DNA from: RI-153 sp963752935
GTDB lineage: Bacteria; Chloroflexota; Anaerolineae; Caldilineales; Caldilineaceae
Reading direction: 5' to 3'
DNA length: 64,000 nucleotides
Assembly: GCA_963752935.1 (NCBI GenBank)
Contig: CAVWAL010000009.1
Coordinates: 372,001 to 436,000, forward strand
Below the pieces are notes generated by a model. The model saw only the letters and a list, made by a program, of their open reading frames with translations. It searched no databases and was not told the origin of the DNA. Below are positions 33,778 to 42,910 of this stretch, piece after piece (the first letter of the stretch is position 1; the number at the start of each line of letters is the position of its first letter). The position numbers were made by a program, and so were the translations under genes.

Positions 33778-35958
33778 ATGGTGAGACCTTCGGTGGCAGC
33801 ACATTCTCGACGGCAGACTGTTCGGTCCCCGCACAAGAGGGGACCGGGCAGCCGCCGTCGTTGGGGGACATTCTGCTTTTTCATCTATGTTGGCGTGGCC
33901 ATCGCCTGGCTTGTGATCGGCCTGGCGCCGGTTGTTGCCGGTTCCTCTGCGCCGCTGCGCGGGTGGATTGGCGATCTCCGCGACGCCGTGGCATCGAATC
34001 CCCAGGCGGCGCTGCTCGTACAGACTATCTTTTTGGCCAGCTTTGCCGCTACTCTCAAGACGGCCATCTTCGTACAATATCTATTCAGCCTGCTCAACAT
34101 TGGGCTCGGTGTACTGCTCGTACGCTTGCGCCCCCAGGATCGGGTAGCCTGGCTCCTGTCGGTCGGGTTGGTGGGCACAGGCGCTATCTTCAACATGCAG
34201 TCGCATGTGCTCCTCAATATGTCGGGGCACCCAGGGCTCAACGCCCTGCACGAGAGCCTGCATTTCATTTCTGGGGTCTCGTATGCACTGGCCTTGTTGC
34301 TCTTTCCCACGGGGAAGCTACCGCCGTCGCCGTTCCCCAACCTGCACCTGCCGCCAAGTCTGGATTGGCCTTTCCGAATCGGGCTGCTGCTGGGGCTTTC
34401 GTTTTGTGGATGGCTCGTCTTGTTGAGCCTACACGGCGAGCCGTGGACCTTCGTCACCTTCTTCGGCGTGTTGATTCCGATTACAGGCGGGCTGGCGCAG
34501 CTCTTCCGCTATCGACGGGCGATGGATGAGACCGAACGTCAGCAGACGCGCACGCTGCTCTTTGCGCTGCTGGTGAGCCTGGGGCTGGCGCTTATGCTCC
34601 TCGGCAGTGTCGCCCTGACCAGTGACCTCTCACGCGAAGCGGAACGCGCGCTGGAACGGGCTACGTTTGTGATCTTCCCGCTGCTGTTCACCTTCATTCC
34701 ACTGTCGTTGACCTTCATTGTGCTGCGCTACCGGTTGTGGGAATTGAACCTCGTCATCAACCGCAGCTTGATCTACGGCACGCTGACGGCCACCATCGTC
34801 GCCCTCTACACGCTCATCCTCTTTGCCGTGGATGCGCTCTTTCAGGCGCAGTTGCCCTGGGTTCCTTCCGCCGTGGCTGTGGCCCTGGCGGCGATGCTGG
34901 CACAACCGCTGCGCGCACGAATCCAGTCCGGCGTCAACCGGCTCATGTACGGCGAGCGCGATGATCCACTCGGTGTATTGGCGCGGCTGGGCGACCGGCT
35001 TGAAGCGACCCACAGCGTGGAGGGGGTGCTGCCGGCCATTGTCGAGACGGTGGCGAGAGCGCTCAAACTGCCCTATGTTGCAGTCGCCGTCAAGAACGGG
35101 GAGACATTCACGCCGGTCGCTAGCGTTGGCGAAGCGGTCGAATCGCTCGAGTGCTTCCCGCTCATCGACCAGGGAGAAGTGGTAGGTCAATTGCAGGTTT
35201 CTCGTCGCTCACCCGACGAACCCTTCCACCGTTCGGATCTTCATCTGCTGCACAATCTGGCTCGTCAGGCCGGTCCTGCCGTCCACGCTGTGCTCCTGGC
35301 CGAAGCGTTGCAGCGTTCTCGGCTGCGTCTGGTCACTGCACACGAAGAAGAGCGCCGCCGCCTGCGCCGCGATCTACACGACGGTCTGGGGCCGCAGTTG
35401 GCGAGCGTACGTCTGAAACTCGATGCCATCCGCAACCATCTGCACAGCGATCCCGTCAGGAGCGATCTGCTGCTGACCGAGGTCAAGGAACAGATCGGCG
35501 CCGCGATCACGGATGTGCGCCGCACGGTCTACGGCTTGCGCCCACCCACACTGGACCAATTAGGCTTGATCTCGGCTATCCGTGAACACGTACACACGCT
35601 GGGAAAGCAAAATCGTCTTCAGATCGAAGTCGTTGGTCCCGAGAGCATGCCGCCATTGCCCGCCGCCGTGGAGGTGGCCGCCTACCATCTCGTGCTCGAA
35701 GGGTTGACCAACGTCCTGCGCCATGCCCAGGCCCGGCGGGCCTATGTGGGCATCTGCTTGAGCGGCGCGCTGCATCTCGTCATCACCGACGATGGAATGG
35801 GGTTGCCCGCTCACTACCTGGCGGGCGTGGGATTGACCTCAATCCGCGAGCGGGTGGCGGAGATGGGCGGATTTTTTCGGATTGCATCCACGCCGGGGGC
35901 TGGGGTTAGAATCGAAGCCAGCCTGCCCCTGCCCGACGAGAGAATGGAGATGGAGTAA
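33778..35958 (+). CDS. Membrane sensor histidine kinase (HisKA_3, NarL-type partner)
   Basis: The 726-residue product has a 7-8 helix membrane region (about residues 35-385), including the conserved LRYRLWELNLVINRSLIYGTLTATIVALYTL. A GAF-like region follows (about 390-510: VLARLGDRLEATHSVEGVLPAIVETVARAL). The HisKA_3 dimerisation domain has the phospho-acceptor His in HEEERRRLRRDLHDGLGPQLASVRLKL, and the HATPase_c domain has EGLTNVLRHAQA and ITDDGMGLP. It should phosphorylate the response regulator whose gene begins six bases after its stop. The signal is unknown; related kinases sense membrane or small-molecule cues. Confidence 0.93.
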   Translation: MVRPSVAAHSRRQTVRSPHKRGPGSRRRWGTFCFFIYVGVAIAWLVIGLAPVVAGSSAPLRGWIGDLRDAVASNPQAALLVQTIFLASFAATLKTAIFVQYLFSLLNIGLGVLLVRLRPQDRVAWLLSVGLVGTGAIFNMQSHVLLNMSGHPGLNALHESLHFISGVSYALALLLFPTGKLPPSPFPNLHLPPSLDWPFRIGLLLGLSFCGWLVLLSLHGEPWTFVTFFGVLIPITGGLAQLFRYRRAMDETERQQTRTLLFALLVSLGLALMLLGSVALTSDLSREAERALERATFVIFPLLFTFIPLSLTFIVLRYRLWELNLVINRSLIYGTLTATIVALYTLILFAVDALFQAQLPWVPSAVAVALAAMLAQPLRARIQSGVNRLMYGERDDPLGVLARLGDRLEATHSVEGVLPAIVETVARALKLPYVAVAVKNGETFTPVASVGEAVESLECFPLIDQGEVVGQLQVSRRSPDEPFHRSDLHLLHNLARQAGPAVHAVLLAEALQRSRLRLVTAHEEERRRLRRDLHDGLGPQLASVRLKLDAIRNHLHSDPVRSDLLLTEVKEQIGAAITDVRRTVYGLRPPTLDQLGLISAIREHVHTLGKQNRLQIEVVGPESMPPLPAAVEVAAYHLVLEGLTNVLRHAQARRAYVGICLSGALHLVITDDGMGLPAHYLAGVGLTSIRERVAEMGGFFRIASTPGAGVRIEASLPLPDERMEME

Positions 35959-35964
35959 CGCCAA

Positions 35965-36633
35965 ATGGAAGCCATCCGCATCTTGATTGCCGATGATCAT
36001 ACACTGTTTCGAGAGGGGTTACGCGCGCTCTTCGACTCGTTGCCAGGCTACGAAACCGTGGGCGAAGTCGCCACCGGGAGCGAGGCCGTCGAGCAGGCCG
36101 AGCAGTTGCAGCCCGACGTAGTGCTGATGGACATTCAGATGCCCCTACTCAACGGTATTGAGGCGACGCGGCGGATCACCCGCGCCAGCCCACGCATCGG
36201 CGTAATCATGGTCACCATGTTTGAGGACGACGAATCAGTCTTCGCGGCCATGCGCGCCGGCGCTCGCGGCTATGTCCTCAAAGATGCTGAACAAGCGGCG
36301 ATGCTGCGCACGATCGGAGCGGTGGCGCGTGGGGAAGCGCTCTTTGGACCTGCGATTGCGGCGCGTCTCATGAAATTCTTTGCAGCGCCGCGTACACTCG
36401 TTCCCCCCAACGTTTTCCCCGAACTCACCGACCGGGAACGGGAGATCCTGCACCACATTGCACAGGGGCACAACAACGCACGCATCGCCCATGAATTGGT
36501 CCTCAGCTTGAAAACCGTGCGCAACCACGTCTCCAACATCCTCACCAAACTCCAGGCCGCCGACCGCGCCGAGGCCATTGTACGTGCCCGGGCCGCCGGC
36601 TTCGGCAGTGAGGGAACGAAATACTTAAGGTAA
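35965..36633 (+). CDS. LuxR/NarL-type response regulator
   Basis: The 222-residue product has a receiver domain with acidic pocket IADDHTLFREGL and phospho-acceptor Asp in DVVLMDIQMPLLNG (about residue 54), the conserved Lys in GYVLKDAEQ, then a LuxR helix-turn-helix (LTDREREILHHIAQGHNNARIAHELVLSLKTVRNHVSNIL, about 155-195). It starts six bases after the kinase stop, a standard cognate pair. Its targets are unknown; autoregulation of the operon beginning near 31950 or 32403 is possible. Confidence 0.96.
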   Translation: MEAIRILIADDHTLFREGLRALFDSLPGYETVGEVATGSEAVEQAEQLQPDVVLMDIQMPLLNGIEATRRITRASPRIGVIMVTMFEDDESVFAAMRAGARGYVLKDAEQAAMLRTIGAVARGEALFGPAIAARLMKFFAAPRTLVPPNVFPELTDREREILHHIAQGHNNARIAHELVLSLKTVRNHVSNILTKLQAADRAEAIVRARAAGFGSEGTKYLR

Positions 36634-37260
36634 TTTATGGCATTGCTGTTATGGCATTGCTGTCAACTTTGTGTCATCCATCACGAACAATGCTATCAAG
36701 AATTGCGACAACGTATTCTTGGAAATCTGATGGCGGTGTTCCAAGTGCGTTGACAAACGTATACTCTGATTTTAGAATCTCCTCGGGACCATGAAACGGT
36801 CCATCCTGCTTACGAGTTTGGCCGTTTTTCTCGGCAACCATGCAAGCCAGGTACGGTGATGACCTCATTCTACGCGCACCTTGCTCCTCTCTACCACCTC
36901 ATTTATGACGATTGAAAATTTATGACGATTGAGATGCCACAATTGACGGCCAGGGCAAGATGCTTATGGCATCGTCGAGACTCGCCTTGAATAAACTTAC
37001 CTACCGGCGGCGACTTGAACTAGACCCGCCTTAGTGAGAGAGTTTTTGCTCAACGCCAATTTATGGTATAACAAATATAGCGGCGGCCTGCATACACCCT
37101 GATCCAGGAAAACGTGATCTATCGGCAGCCAGTGTAACAATTTGTTCCTCAGATCCCCTAGAACACAGCTAGTTTGCGTCAACGATTACACCCAAAACTT
37201 ACCATTTTTGAACCGGTTTGGATTGGTCTTCATTCACCAGGACATCAAGGAGGTACCACC
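36634..37260. other. 627-bp gap with short direct repeats
   Basis: No supported gene. It contains two tandem direct repeats: ATGGCATTGCTGT twice at about 36637-36663, and ATTTATGACGATTGA twice at about 36899-36934. A minus-strand 64-residue frame (36674-36868) has no recognisable features. The stretch is AT-richer than its neighbours and should hold the promoter of the molybdenum hydroxylase operon; AAGGAGG lies right before the TTG at 37261. Confidence 0.5.
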
Positions 37261-38175
37261 TTGCAGGCGTTCGAGTACGTTGCTGCAACCACAGTAGAGG
37301 AAGCGGTGAAAGCCCTGAGCAATGGCAAAAGGGCGCGACCGCTGAGCGGCGGCACTGACCTGCTTGCCCAGCTCAAGGAAGGTCGGCGTCAGCTCGACCT
37401 CGTCGTTGATCTGAAGCGCATTCCCGAGTTGAGCGCTTTGTACTACCATGCGCAGGACGGCCTGACCATCGGCGCATCTACCCCCTGCCATCGCATCAAC
37501 GAGGAAGGCGAAGTCGCCCGGCTCTATCCCGGCCTGATCGACTCCACCCATCTCATCGGCGGCATTCAGGTGCAAGGACGCGCCAGCCTGGGCGGGAATC
37601 TGTGCAACGCTTCCCCCGCGGCGGATTCGATCCCCAATCTGATCGTTCACAGCGCCATCGCCCACATTGCCGGCCCCAAGGGCCAGCGCACCGTGCCGGT
37701 GGAAGAGTTCTGCGTCGCCCCAGGGCGCACTGTTCTTGCCGACGGTGAATTCCTGGTAGCACTGCAATTGCCCGTGCCGGCCAGGCATTTCGGTGCGGCC
37801 TACCTGCGCTTCATCCCGCGCAACGAAATGGACATCGCCGTGGTCGGCGCCGGCGCATCGGTTGTGCTCAGCGACGACGGCAAGACGATCCAGTCGGCGC
37901 GCATTTCATTGGGCGCCGTGGCCCCCACACCGCTCTTTGTGAAAGAAGCCGGCGACGCCTTGGCCGGTCAGCCGGCGACAGAAGAGAGCTACGCTCGGGC
38001 AGGCGAAATCGCCAAGGCAGCAGCCCGCCCCATCGACGACATGCGCGGCACCGTTGCCCAGCGCAAACACCTTTCCGCCGTCCTCACTGTACGCGCCCTG
38101 CGCATCGCAGTCGATCGGGCGCGCGGCACTCAGACTGTAGACGCTTACGGAAGGACGAACGGATATCATGGCTAA
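37261..38175 (+). CDS. FAD-binding subunit of a molybdenum hydroxylase (CoxM type)
   Basis: The 304-residue product binds FAD through PLSGGTDLLAQLKEGR (about residues 28-43) and TIGASTPC together with RASLGGNLCNASPAAD (about 103-118), the signatures of the CoxM/XdhB family. It passes electrons from the iron-sulfur subunit to an acceptor. I place the start at TTG 37261, because AAGGAGGT is ideally spaced and the first residues (LQAFEYVAATTVEEAV) match the family; an upstream TTG would add unrelated sequence. It overlaps the next gene by eight bases, forming the M-S-L order. Confidence 0.92.
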   Translation: MQAFEYVAATTVEEAVKALSNGKRARPLSGGTDLLAQLKEGRRQLDLVVDLKRIPELSALYYHAQDGLTIGASTPCHRINEEGEVARLYPGLIDSTHLIGGIQVQGRASLGGNLCNASPAADSIPNLIVHSAIAHIAGPKGQRTVPVEEFCVAPGRTVLADGEFLVALQLPVPARHFGAAYLRFIPRNEMDIAVVGAGASVVLSDDGKTIQSARISLGAVAPTPLFVKEAGDALAGQPATEESYARAGEIAKAAARPIDDMRGTVAQRKHLSAVLTVRALRIAVDRARGTQTVDAYGRTNGYHG

Positions 38176-38662
38176 GAAGACAATGGTGGAAACCACTCTG
38201 AACGGCGAGGAGATCTCGTTTCTCTGTGAGCCGCGCCAGACACTTTTGGAAGTACTGCGCGACGACCTGGGCCTGACCGGCACCAAAGAAGGGTGCAGCA
38301 ACGGCAACTGCGGCGCCTGTAACGTGATCCTGGACGGCGTGCTCGTCAATTCTTGTCTGGTGCTCGCTGTCGAGGCCGAAGGGCGCACCGTTGGCACCAT
38401 CGAAGGTATGGCCGGCCCCGAAGGTCTGCACCCGCTGCAAGAGAAATTCTTGGAGCACGCCGCCCTTCAGTGCGGTATCTGCACCCCTGGCTTTCTGCTT
38501 TCGGCCAAGTCGCTGCTTGAACACAACCCCCACCCAACCGAGAAGGAAGTCCGTTTCTGGTTGGCCGGCAATCTGTGCCGCTGCACCGGTTACGATAAGA
38601 TCGTGCGTGCTGTGCTCGACGTTGCCAACGCGGGCGCAGAGTCTCAGGAGGCAAACGCGTAA
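38168..38662 (+). CDS. [2Fe-2S]-binding subunit of a molybdenum hydroxylase (CoxS type)
   Basis: The 164-residue product has both iron-sulfur clusters of the family: the plant-ferredoxin type in GCSNGNCGACNVILDG with a fourth Cys in VNSCL (about residues 42-62), and the C-terminal helical type in QCGICTPGFLLSAKSLL and GNLCRCTGYDKIV (about 101-145). It bridges electrons from the Mo centre to FAD. The stop overlaps the ATG of the large subunit by one base (TAATG), so translation is coupled. Confidence 0.96.
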   Translation: MAKKTMVETTLNGEEISFLCEPRQTLLEVLRDDLGLTGTKEGCSNGNCGACNVILDGVLVNSCLVLAVEAEGRTVGTIEGMAGPEGLHPLQEKFLEHAALQCGICTPGFLLSAKSLLEHNPHPTEKEVRFWLAGNLCRCTGYDKIVRAVLDVANAGAESQEANA

Positions 38663-40965
38663 TGGGAGTGAACGGAAACAAAAACGGAAGCGCCAACGGC
38701 TATAGCGTGATTGGATCGCGCCCTATCCGCCCTGACGGGGTGGACAAGGTCACCGGGCGCGCCACCTACGCTGCCGATGTGCAGATGACGGGCCTGCTGC
38801 ATGGGAAGGTTCTGCGCAGCCCGCATGGACACGCCATCATCAAATCCATCGACACCAGCGCCGCCGAAGCGCTGCCCGGCGTCAAGGCAGTTGTGACGGC
38901 GAAGGACTTCCCCGCCGCCGAGGACAAGATTGAGGATCTGGGCGAAGGCGCCATTAACCTTAAGTATCTCAGCGACAACATCATGGCCAGCAACAAGGCG
39001 CTCTACTACGGGCACGCCGTCGCGGCTGTCGCCGCCACCAGCGTTCATATCGCTGAGCAGGCGTTGTCGTTGATCAAAGTTGATTACGAAGTGTTGCCCG
39101 CAGTGCTCACGGCCAAGGAAGCGATTGCGGCAGACGCGCCGGTGCTGTTGCCCGATCTGCGCCGCGACGAGATGGGCCAGGTGGGCAACAAGCCCACCAA
39201 TATCGCCTCTCACTTCCGTCACCAGCGTGGTGACCTCGAAGCCGGTTTTGCGCAGGCGACGACCATTGTCGAACGCGAGTTCACCACGGCTACTGTGCAC
39301 CAGGGGTATATCGAACCCCAGGCCAGCACTGCCCTCTTCAATGCCGACGGCCAGATCACGATCTGGACAAGCACGCAGGGTTCTTTCTCTGTGCGCAACC
39401 AGACCGCCGAGATCCTGCGCCTGCCGGTTTCGCAGATCAAGGTGATCCCCACCGAGATCGGCGGCGGTTTCGGCGGCAAGATCAACGTCTACGTCGATCC
39501 TGTGGCCGTCCTGCTCTCGAAGAAGGCCGGCCACCAGCCGGTGAAGGTCGTCATGAGCCGCGCCGAAGTGCTGGCCGCCACCGGCCCCACTTCAGGTGGT
39601 TTCATCCGCATCAAAATGGGCGTCGACGCCAACGGCAAGATCACGGCGGCGCACGCCCAGCTCTACTACGAAGCCGGCGCCTACCCCGGCTCGCCTGTGG
39701 GATCGGCCTCTAATGTCGTCCTGGCCCCCTACGCTACGGACAATATGCAGGTCGATGGCTACGATATCGTGGTCAACCGACCCCGTTCGGCGGCCTATCG
39801 TGCACCCGGCGGCACCAATGCTGCCTATGCCACCGAAAGCGTCGTGGACGAACTGGCCGAAAAGATGGGCATGGACCCGGCGGACTTCCGCTTGCTCAAC
39901 GTCGTGAAGCAGGGTGACCGTCGCCCCGATGGCGTCACCTATCCCAAGATCGGCCTGAAGGAGTGCATCGAAGCTATCAAGAATTCGGATCACTACAAGT
40001 CGCCTATCGTGGGCAAGTATCGGGGCCGCGGCATCGCCAATGGATACTGGAACAACTGGGGGGGTAAGTCGAGTGCCGACGCCGTCCTCAATGCCGATGG
40101 CACCGTCAGCCTCAACGAAGCCAGCACCGACATCGGCGGATCGCGGGCGTCTATCGCCATGCAGTTCGCCGAAGAAGCCGGCATCCCCTACAACCACGTC
40201 AAGCCGCGTGTGGGCGACACCGACAGCGTCTCGTACAACGATGTCACCGGCGGCAGCCGCACCACCTTCGGCACCGGCTGGGCCGTGATCGAACTGGCGC
40301 GTATGATGGTGGCCGAGATGAAGAAGCGTCTGGGCGAAGCCTGGGGCGTCGCGGAAGTGACCTACGAAGGCGGCGTCTTCTCTGGCGGTGACAACAAGCT
40401 CACCTGGGAAGAGGCGGCCAAGGAGATCTACCGCGGCGAGAAACCGCTCATGGTCAGCACCACCGTCCATCCCAAGGAATTCGGCCCCGGCTTCTCGACC
40501 CAGTGTGTGGACGTTGAAGTCGATCCCGAAACGGGCAAAGTGCAGATCCTGCGCTATACCATTGCCCAGGATGTGGGCAAGGCCATCCACCCCAGCTATG
40601 TCGAAGGACAGTTGCAGGGTGGTGTGGCGCAGGGCATCGGCTGGGCGCTCAACGAAGAGTACATCTACAACGACAAGGGTGTGCTCCTCAACAGCAGCTT
40701 GCTCGACTACCGCATGCCCACCGCCTACGATCTGCCTATGATCGAGACGATTCTGGTGGAAGTACCCGATCCCGGTCATCCCTATGGCGTGCGCGGCGTG
40801 GGGGAAGTCTGCATCGTGCCGCCCGCGGGCGCAGTGGCCAATGCCATCTACAACGCCATCGGCGTACGCATGGAAGAACTGCCCATGTCGCCAGGACGCA
40901 TCCTTGAAGCGCTTTGGGCCAAAGAAGGCGCGGCGCAGGCCGAACTTGTTCCTGGAGATGACTAA
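38662..40965 (+). CDS. Molybdopterin-binding large subunit of a xanthine dehydrogenase-family hydroxylase
   Basis: The 767-residue product has the two large-subunit domains. Landmarks are IGSRPIRPDGVDKVTGRATYAADV at the start, EIGGGFGGKI (cofactor loop), AYRAPGGTNAAYATESVVDELAEKMGMDPADFR, and RGVGEVCIVPPAGAVANAIYNAIGVR with the catalytic Glu. The active-site loop reads AYRAPGG, not AYRCSFR of form I CO dehydrogenase, so it is unlikely to oxidise CO. A purine, aldehyde or N-heterocycle substrate is more likely. It follows CoxM- and CoxS-like subunits and precedes a MoaD-like gene by two bases. Confidence 0.93.
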   Translation: MGVNGNKNGSANGYSVIGSRPIRPDGVDKVTGRATYAADVQMTGLLHGKVLRSPHGHAIIKSIDTSAAEALPGVKAVVTAKDFPAAEDKIEDLGEGAINLKYLSDNIMASNKALYYGHAVAAVAATSVHIAEQALSLIKVDYEVLPAVLTAKEAIAADAPVLLPDLRRDEMGQVGNKPTNIASHFRHQRGDLEAGFAQATTIVEREFTTATVHQGYIEPQASTALFNADGQITIWTSTQGSFSVRNQTAEILRLPVSQIKVIPTEIGGGFGGKINVYVDPVAVLLSKKAGHQPVKVVMSRAEVLAATGPTSGGFIRIKMGVDANGKITAAHAQLYYEAGAYPGSPVGSASNVVLAPYATDNMQVDGYDIVVNRPRSAAYRAPGGTNAAYATESVVDELAEKMGMDPADFRLLNVVKQGDRRPDGVTYPKIGLKECIEAIKNSDHYKSPIVGKYRGRGIANGYWNNWGGKSSADAVLNADGTVSLNEASTDIGGSRASIAMQFAEEAGIPYNHVKPRVGDTDSVSYNDVTGGSRTTFGTGWAVIELARMMVAEMKKRLGEAWGVAEVTYEGGVFSGGDNKLTWEEAAKEIYRGEKPLMVSTTVHPKEFGPGFSTQCVDVEVDPETGKVQILRYTIAQDVGKAIHPSYVEGQLQGGVAQGIGWALNEEYIYNDKGVLLNSSLLDYRMPTAYDLPMIETILVEVPDPGHPYGVRGVGEVCIVPPAGAVANAIYNAIGVRMEELPMSPGRILEALWAKEGAAQAELVPGDD

Positions 40966-40967
40966 GT

Positions 40968-41231
40968 ATGGCGACCGTATGGATCCCACCGCTGATGCGC
41001 AACCTCACCGATCAGCAGGAGCAGGTGCAGGTGGATGGTGACACTGTGCGCCAGATCATCGAAGCGCTCGACGCCCTCTATCCTGGTGTGGCTGCCCGCC
41101 TGATCGATGACAACCGCATCCGACCCGGCATCTCTGTGGCGGTGGACGGCACCATCGGCAACAAAGGGCTGCGCGAAGCCGTGAAGCCCGATAGCGAAGT
41201 CCACTTCATCCCCGCTATGAGCGGCGGCTGA
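40968..41231 (+). CDS. MoaD/ThiS-like sulfur carrier protein
   Basis: The 87-residue beta-grasp protein has LYPGVAARLIDDNRIRPGISVAVDG and ends with the C-terminal diglycine AMSGG needed for thiocarboxylate formation. MoaD delivers sulfur for molybdopterin synthesis. It follows the molybdenum hydroxylase large subunit by two bases, so it likely serves cofactor supply for that enzyme. No moaE or moeB is present in the window. It could instead be a dedicated sulfur carrier for maturation of the hydroxylase. Confidence 0.9.
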   Translation: MATVWIPPLMRNLTDQQEQVQVDGDTVRQIIEALDALYPGVAARLIDDNRIRPGISVAVDGTIGNKGLREAVKPDSEVHFIPAMSGG

Positions 41232-41249
41232 AGTTGCAGCAAAGAGCAT

Positions 41250-41289
41250 CAGACCCGGCAGACCGGCGGAAGCGGCTGCCGGGTCTTTG
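41250..41289 (+). terminator. Terminator of the molybdenum hydroxylase operon
   Basis: AGACCCGGCAG (41251-41261) pairs perfectly with 41276-41286 around a 14-base loop, followed by TTTGATTGGG. It sits 19 bases after the MoaD stop. Its end contains a TTG that would extend the methylase frame, which argues against that upstream start. Confidence 0.8.
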
Positions 41290-41299
41290 ATTGGGAAAG

Positions 41300-41370
41300 A
41301 AGTGGGAGGAAGAGATGAAGGGGTGAAGGGGTGCAGGCAATGGGGAGATGATGGGGATGGTGAGATGATG
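41300..41370. repeat. ATGATG-type element, single purine-rich arm
   Basis: GGAAGAGATGAAGGGGTGAAGGGG-type sequence followed by GGGAGATGATGGGGATGGTGAGATGATGG shares wording with the palindrome family, but no facing complementary arm was found within 150 bases. It runs into the methylase start codons at 41365/41368, so the repeat may have supplied the start. Confidence 0.5.
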
Positions 41371-42870
41371 GAGAGGAGGGTGCAGATTGAGTTGGGCGCG
41401 GATGGGCGAGCGGAGCCGAGCCTGGTTTGGCCGGGCAAGCGGCTTTCTGTGTGTGTGGATGTGCCTGAGCTGTATACGGTGGAGGCGTTTGGCGACGGTG
41501 GCGGCGGCGCGCCTAACCTGCTGCTGCACGGCGATAATCTAGAGACGCTGGCCTGGCTGCTGGCCCACGGCTACCGAGGACAGGTCAAGCTGATCTACAT
41601 CGATCCACCCTTCGATTCCGACGGCGATTATACCAGCACGAATCGTCTGCGCGGCCCACAAGGGCAGGTCTTCGGCAGCCGCATTCAATACCGCGACCGC
41701 TGGCAAGGCGGCGACTATCTGCAGTTCATGGCCGAACGGCTGTTGCTGCTCAAAGAGCTGCTCCACCCCGACGGTACACTGTGGCTGCACTGCGATCACC
41801 GTGCCGGCACGCGGCTACACCTGCTGCTCGAAGAGATCTTCGGCGCCGAATGCTACCTCAACACCATCGCCTGGCGCAGCCAGGTGGCGCGGGGGGCAAA
41901 GGTGCATGCTCGCTACTTCCCGCGCAGCACCCACTCGATCCATATATTTGCGGCGACGCCCCAGGCAAAACCCACCTGGCACCCCCCTCGCCGCGAAATC
42001 GTGATGACCGGGGTCGAGGCCGCCGCCCGCTACATGAAAGACGAACAGGGTTTCTTTCGCACGTCGCACCCTGGCAGCTACCGCTTCGAAACGCTTGTAG
42101 ACCTCCACTCGCAAGGACGCATCTACGCGCCGCACGGCGGCCATGTCGTGGTGGACGAGATCAACCGGCGCGTCTATGCTTCTAACGGCGGCAACATCGG
42201 CGTAAAATACTACGTTGAACGCCGCGGCCGCGACCGATTCGTCGTCACCCGCGCCGTGGACAACTTGTGGGATGACATTCCCGGCCTGGGCACGATTCCC
42301 AGCGAAGAGGTCAATTACCCCACGCAAAAGACCGAAGGACTGCTCCGGCGCATCATCGAAACGGGCAGCGATCCCGGCGATCTGGTCCTCGACGCCTTTG
42401 TCGGATCGGGCACCAGCGCGGCGGTCGCCCATAGATTGACCCGACGCTGGATCGCCTGCGACGACAACTGGGGATCAATCCGCACCAGCGCCGCCCGCGT
42501 CTACCGCCTGGGCGCCGGGCCCTTTGAGATCCTCCGCCAGGACGGTCAAACAGCGCCGCCCAACGCCATCACCGCTTCCATCCACACCACCGCGCAGGAC
42601 GGCGTCGTGCATGTGCGCGTGGATGATGTCCATTGCGCGGCGGTGGTGGCGCAACTGGGCGCAGCGCCTGCCGACTGGCGCGCCACCGTCCAATCCATCG
42701 CCGTCGATCCTGACTACGATGGCGCGGTTTTTCGTCCACACTCTATCGATGCGCCGGTTGGGCGCCAGGCCCTGGTCGCCGGCTCCTATACGCTGCCCGC
42801 GGTGGGAAGCGGGGTTGTGGCGGTGCAAATTGTGGATGTTGTGGGGGCGGAAGTGGTGGTTAGAGCGTAG
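41365..42870 (+). CDS. DNA methyltransferase (adenine/cytosine N-methylase, orphan)
   Basis: The product from 41365 is about 501 residues. Motif IV is DPPF (in LIYIDPPFDSDGDYTS, about residue 75) and motif I is DAFVGSGTSAAVAHRL (about residue 335). DPPF preceding FxGxG marks the beta-class N4/N6 amino methyltransferases, as in type III Mod proteins. Other marks are LLLHGDNLETLAWLL, LLLLKELLHPDGTLWLHCDHRAG and YPTQKTEGLLRRIIETGSDPGDLVLDAF. A C-terminal beta-rich extension of about 120 residues follows. No restriction subunit lies beside it, so it is an orphan methylase or its partner is elsewhere. Start at the ATG pair 41365/41368 rather than the TTG in the terminator. Confidence 0.85.
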   Translation: MMERRVQIELGADGRAEPSLVWPGKRLSVCVDVPELYTVEAFGDGGGGAPNLLLHGDNLETLAWLLAHGYRGQVKLIYIDPPFDSDGDYTSTNRLRGPQGQVFGSRIQYRDRWQGGDYLQFMAERLLLLKELLHPDGTLWLHCDHRAGTRLHLLLEEIFGAECYLNTIAWRSQVARGAKVHARYFPRSTHSIHIFAATPQAKPTWHPPRREIVMTGVEAAARYMKDEQGFFRTSHPGSYRFETLVDLHSQGRIYAPHGGHVVVDEINRRVYASNGGNIGVKYYVERRGRDRFVVTRAVDNLWDDIPGLGTIPSEEVNYPTQKTEGLLRRIIETGSDPGDLVLDAFVGSGTSAAVAHRLTRRWIACDDNWGSIRTSAARVYRLGAGPFEILRQDGQTAPPNAITASIHTTAQDGVVHVRVDDVHCAAVVAQLGAAPADWRATVQSIAVDPDYDGAVFRPHSIDAPVGRQALVAGSYTLPAVGSGVVAVQIVDVVGAEVVVRA

Positions 42871-42910
42871 TGGTTGTAGATTTGCAGATTGGCAAACTGG
42901 GCCGAGAGCA

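Noticed and set aside
36674..36868. 64-residue minus-strand frame in the gap after the response regulator
   Set aside because: No recognised motif, weak ribosome binding site and no neighbours in operon arrangement.
37261..40965. Aerobic carbon monoxide dehydrogenase (coxMSL)
   Set aside because: The gene order fits, but the large subunit has AYRAPGG instead of the AYRCSFR loop of form I CO dehydrogenase.
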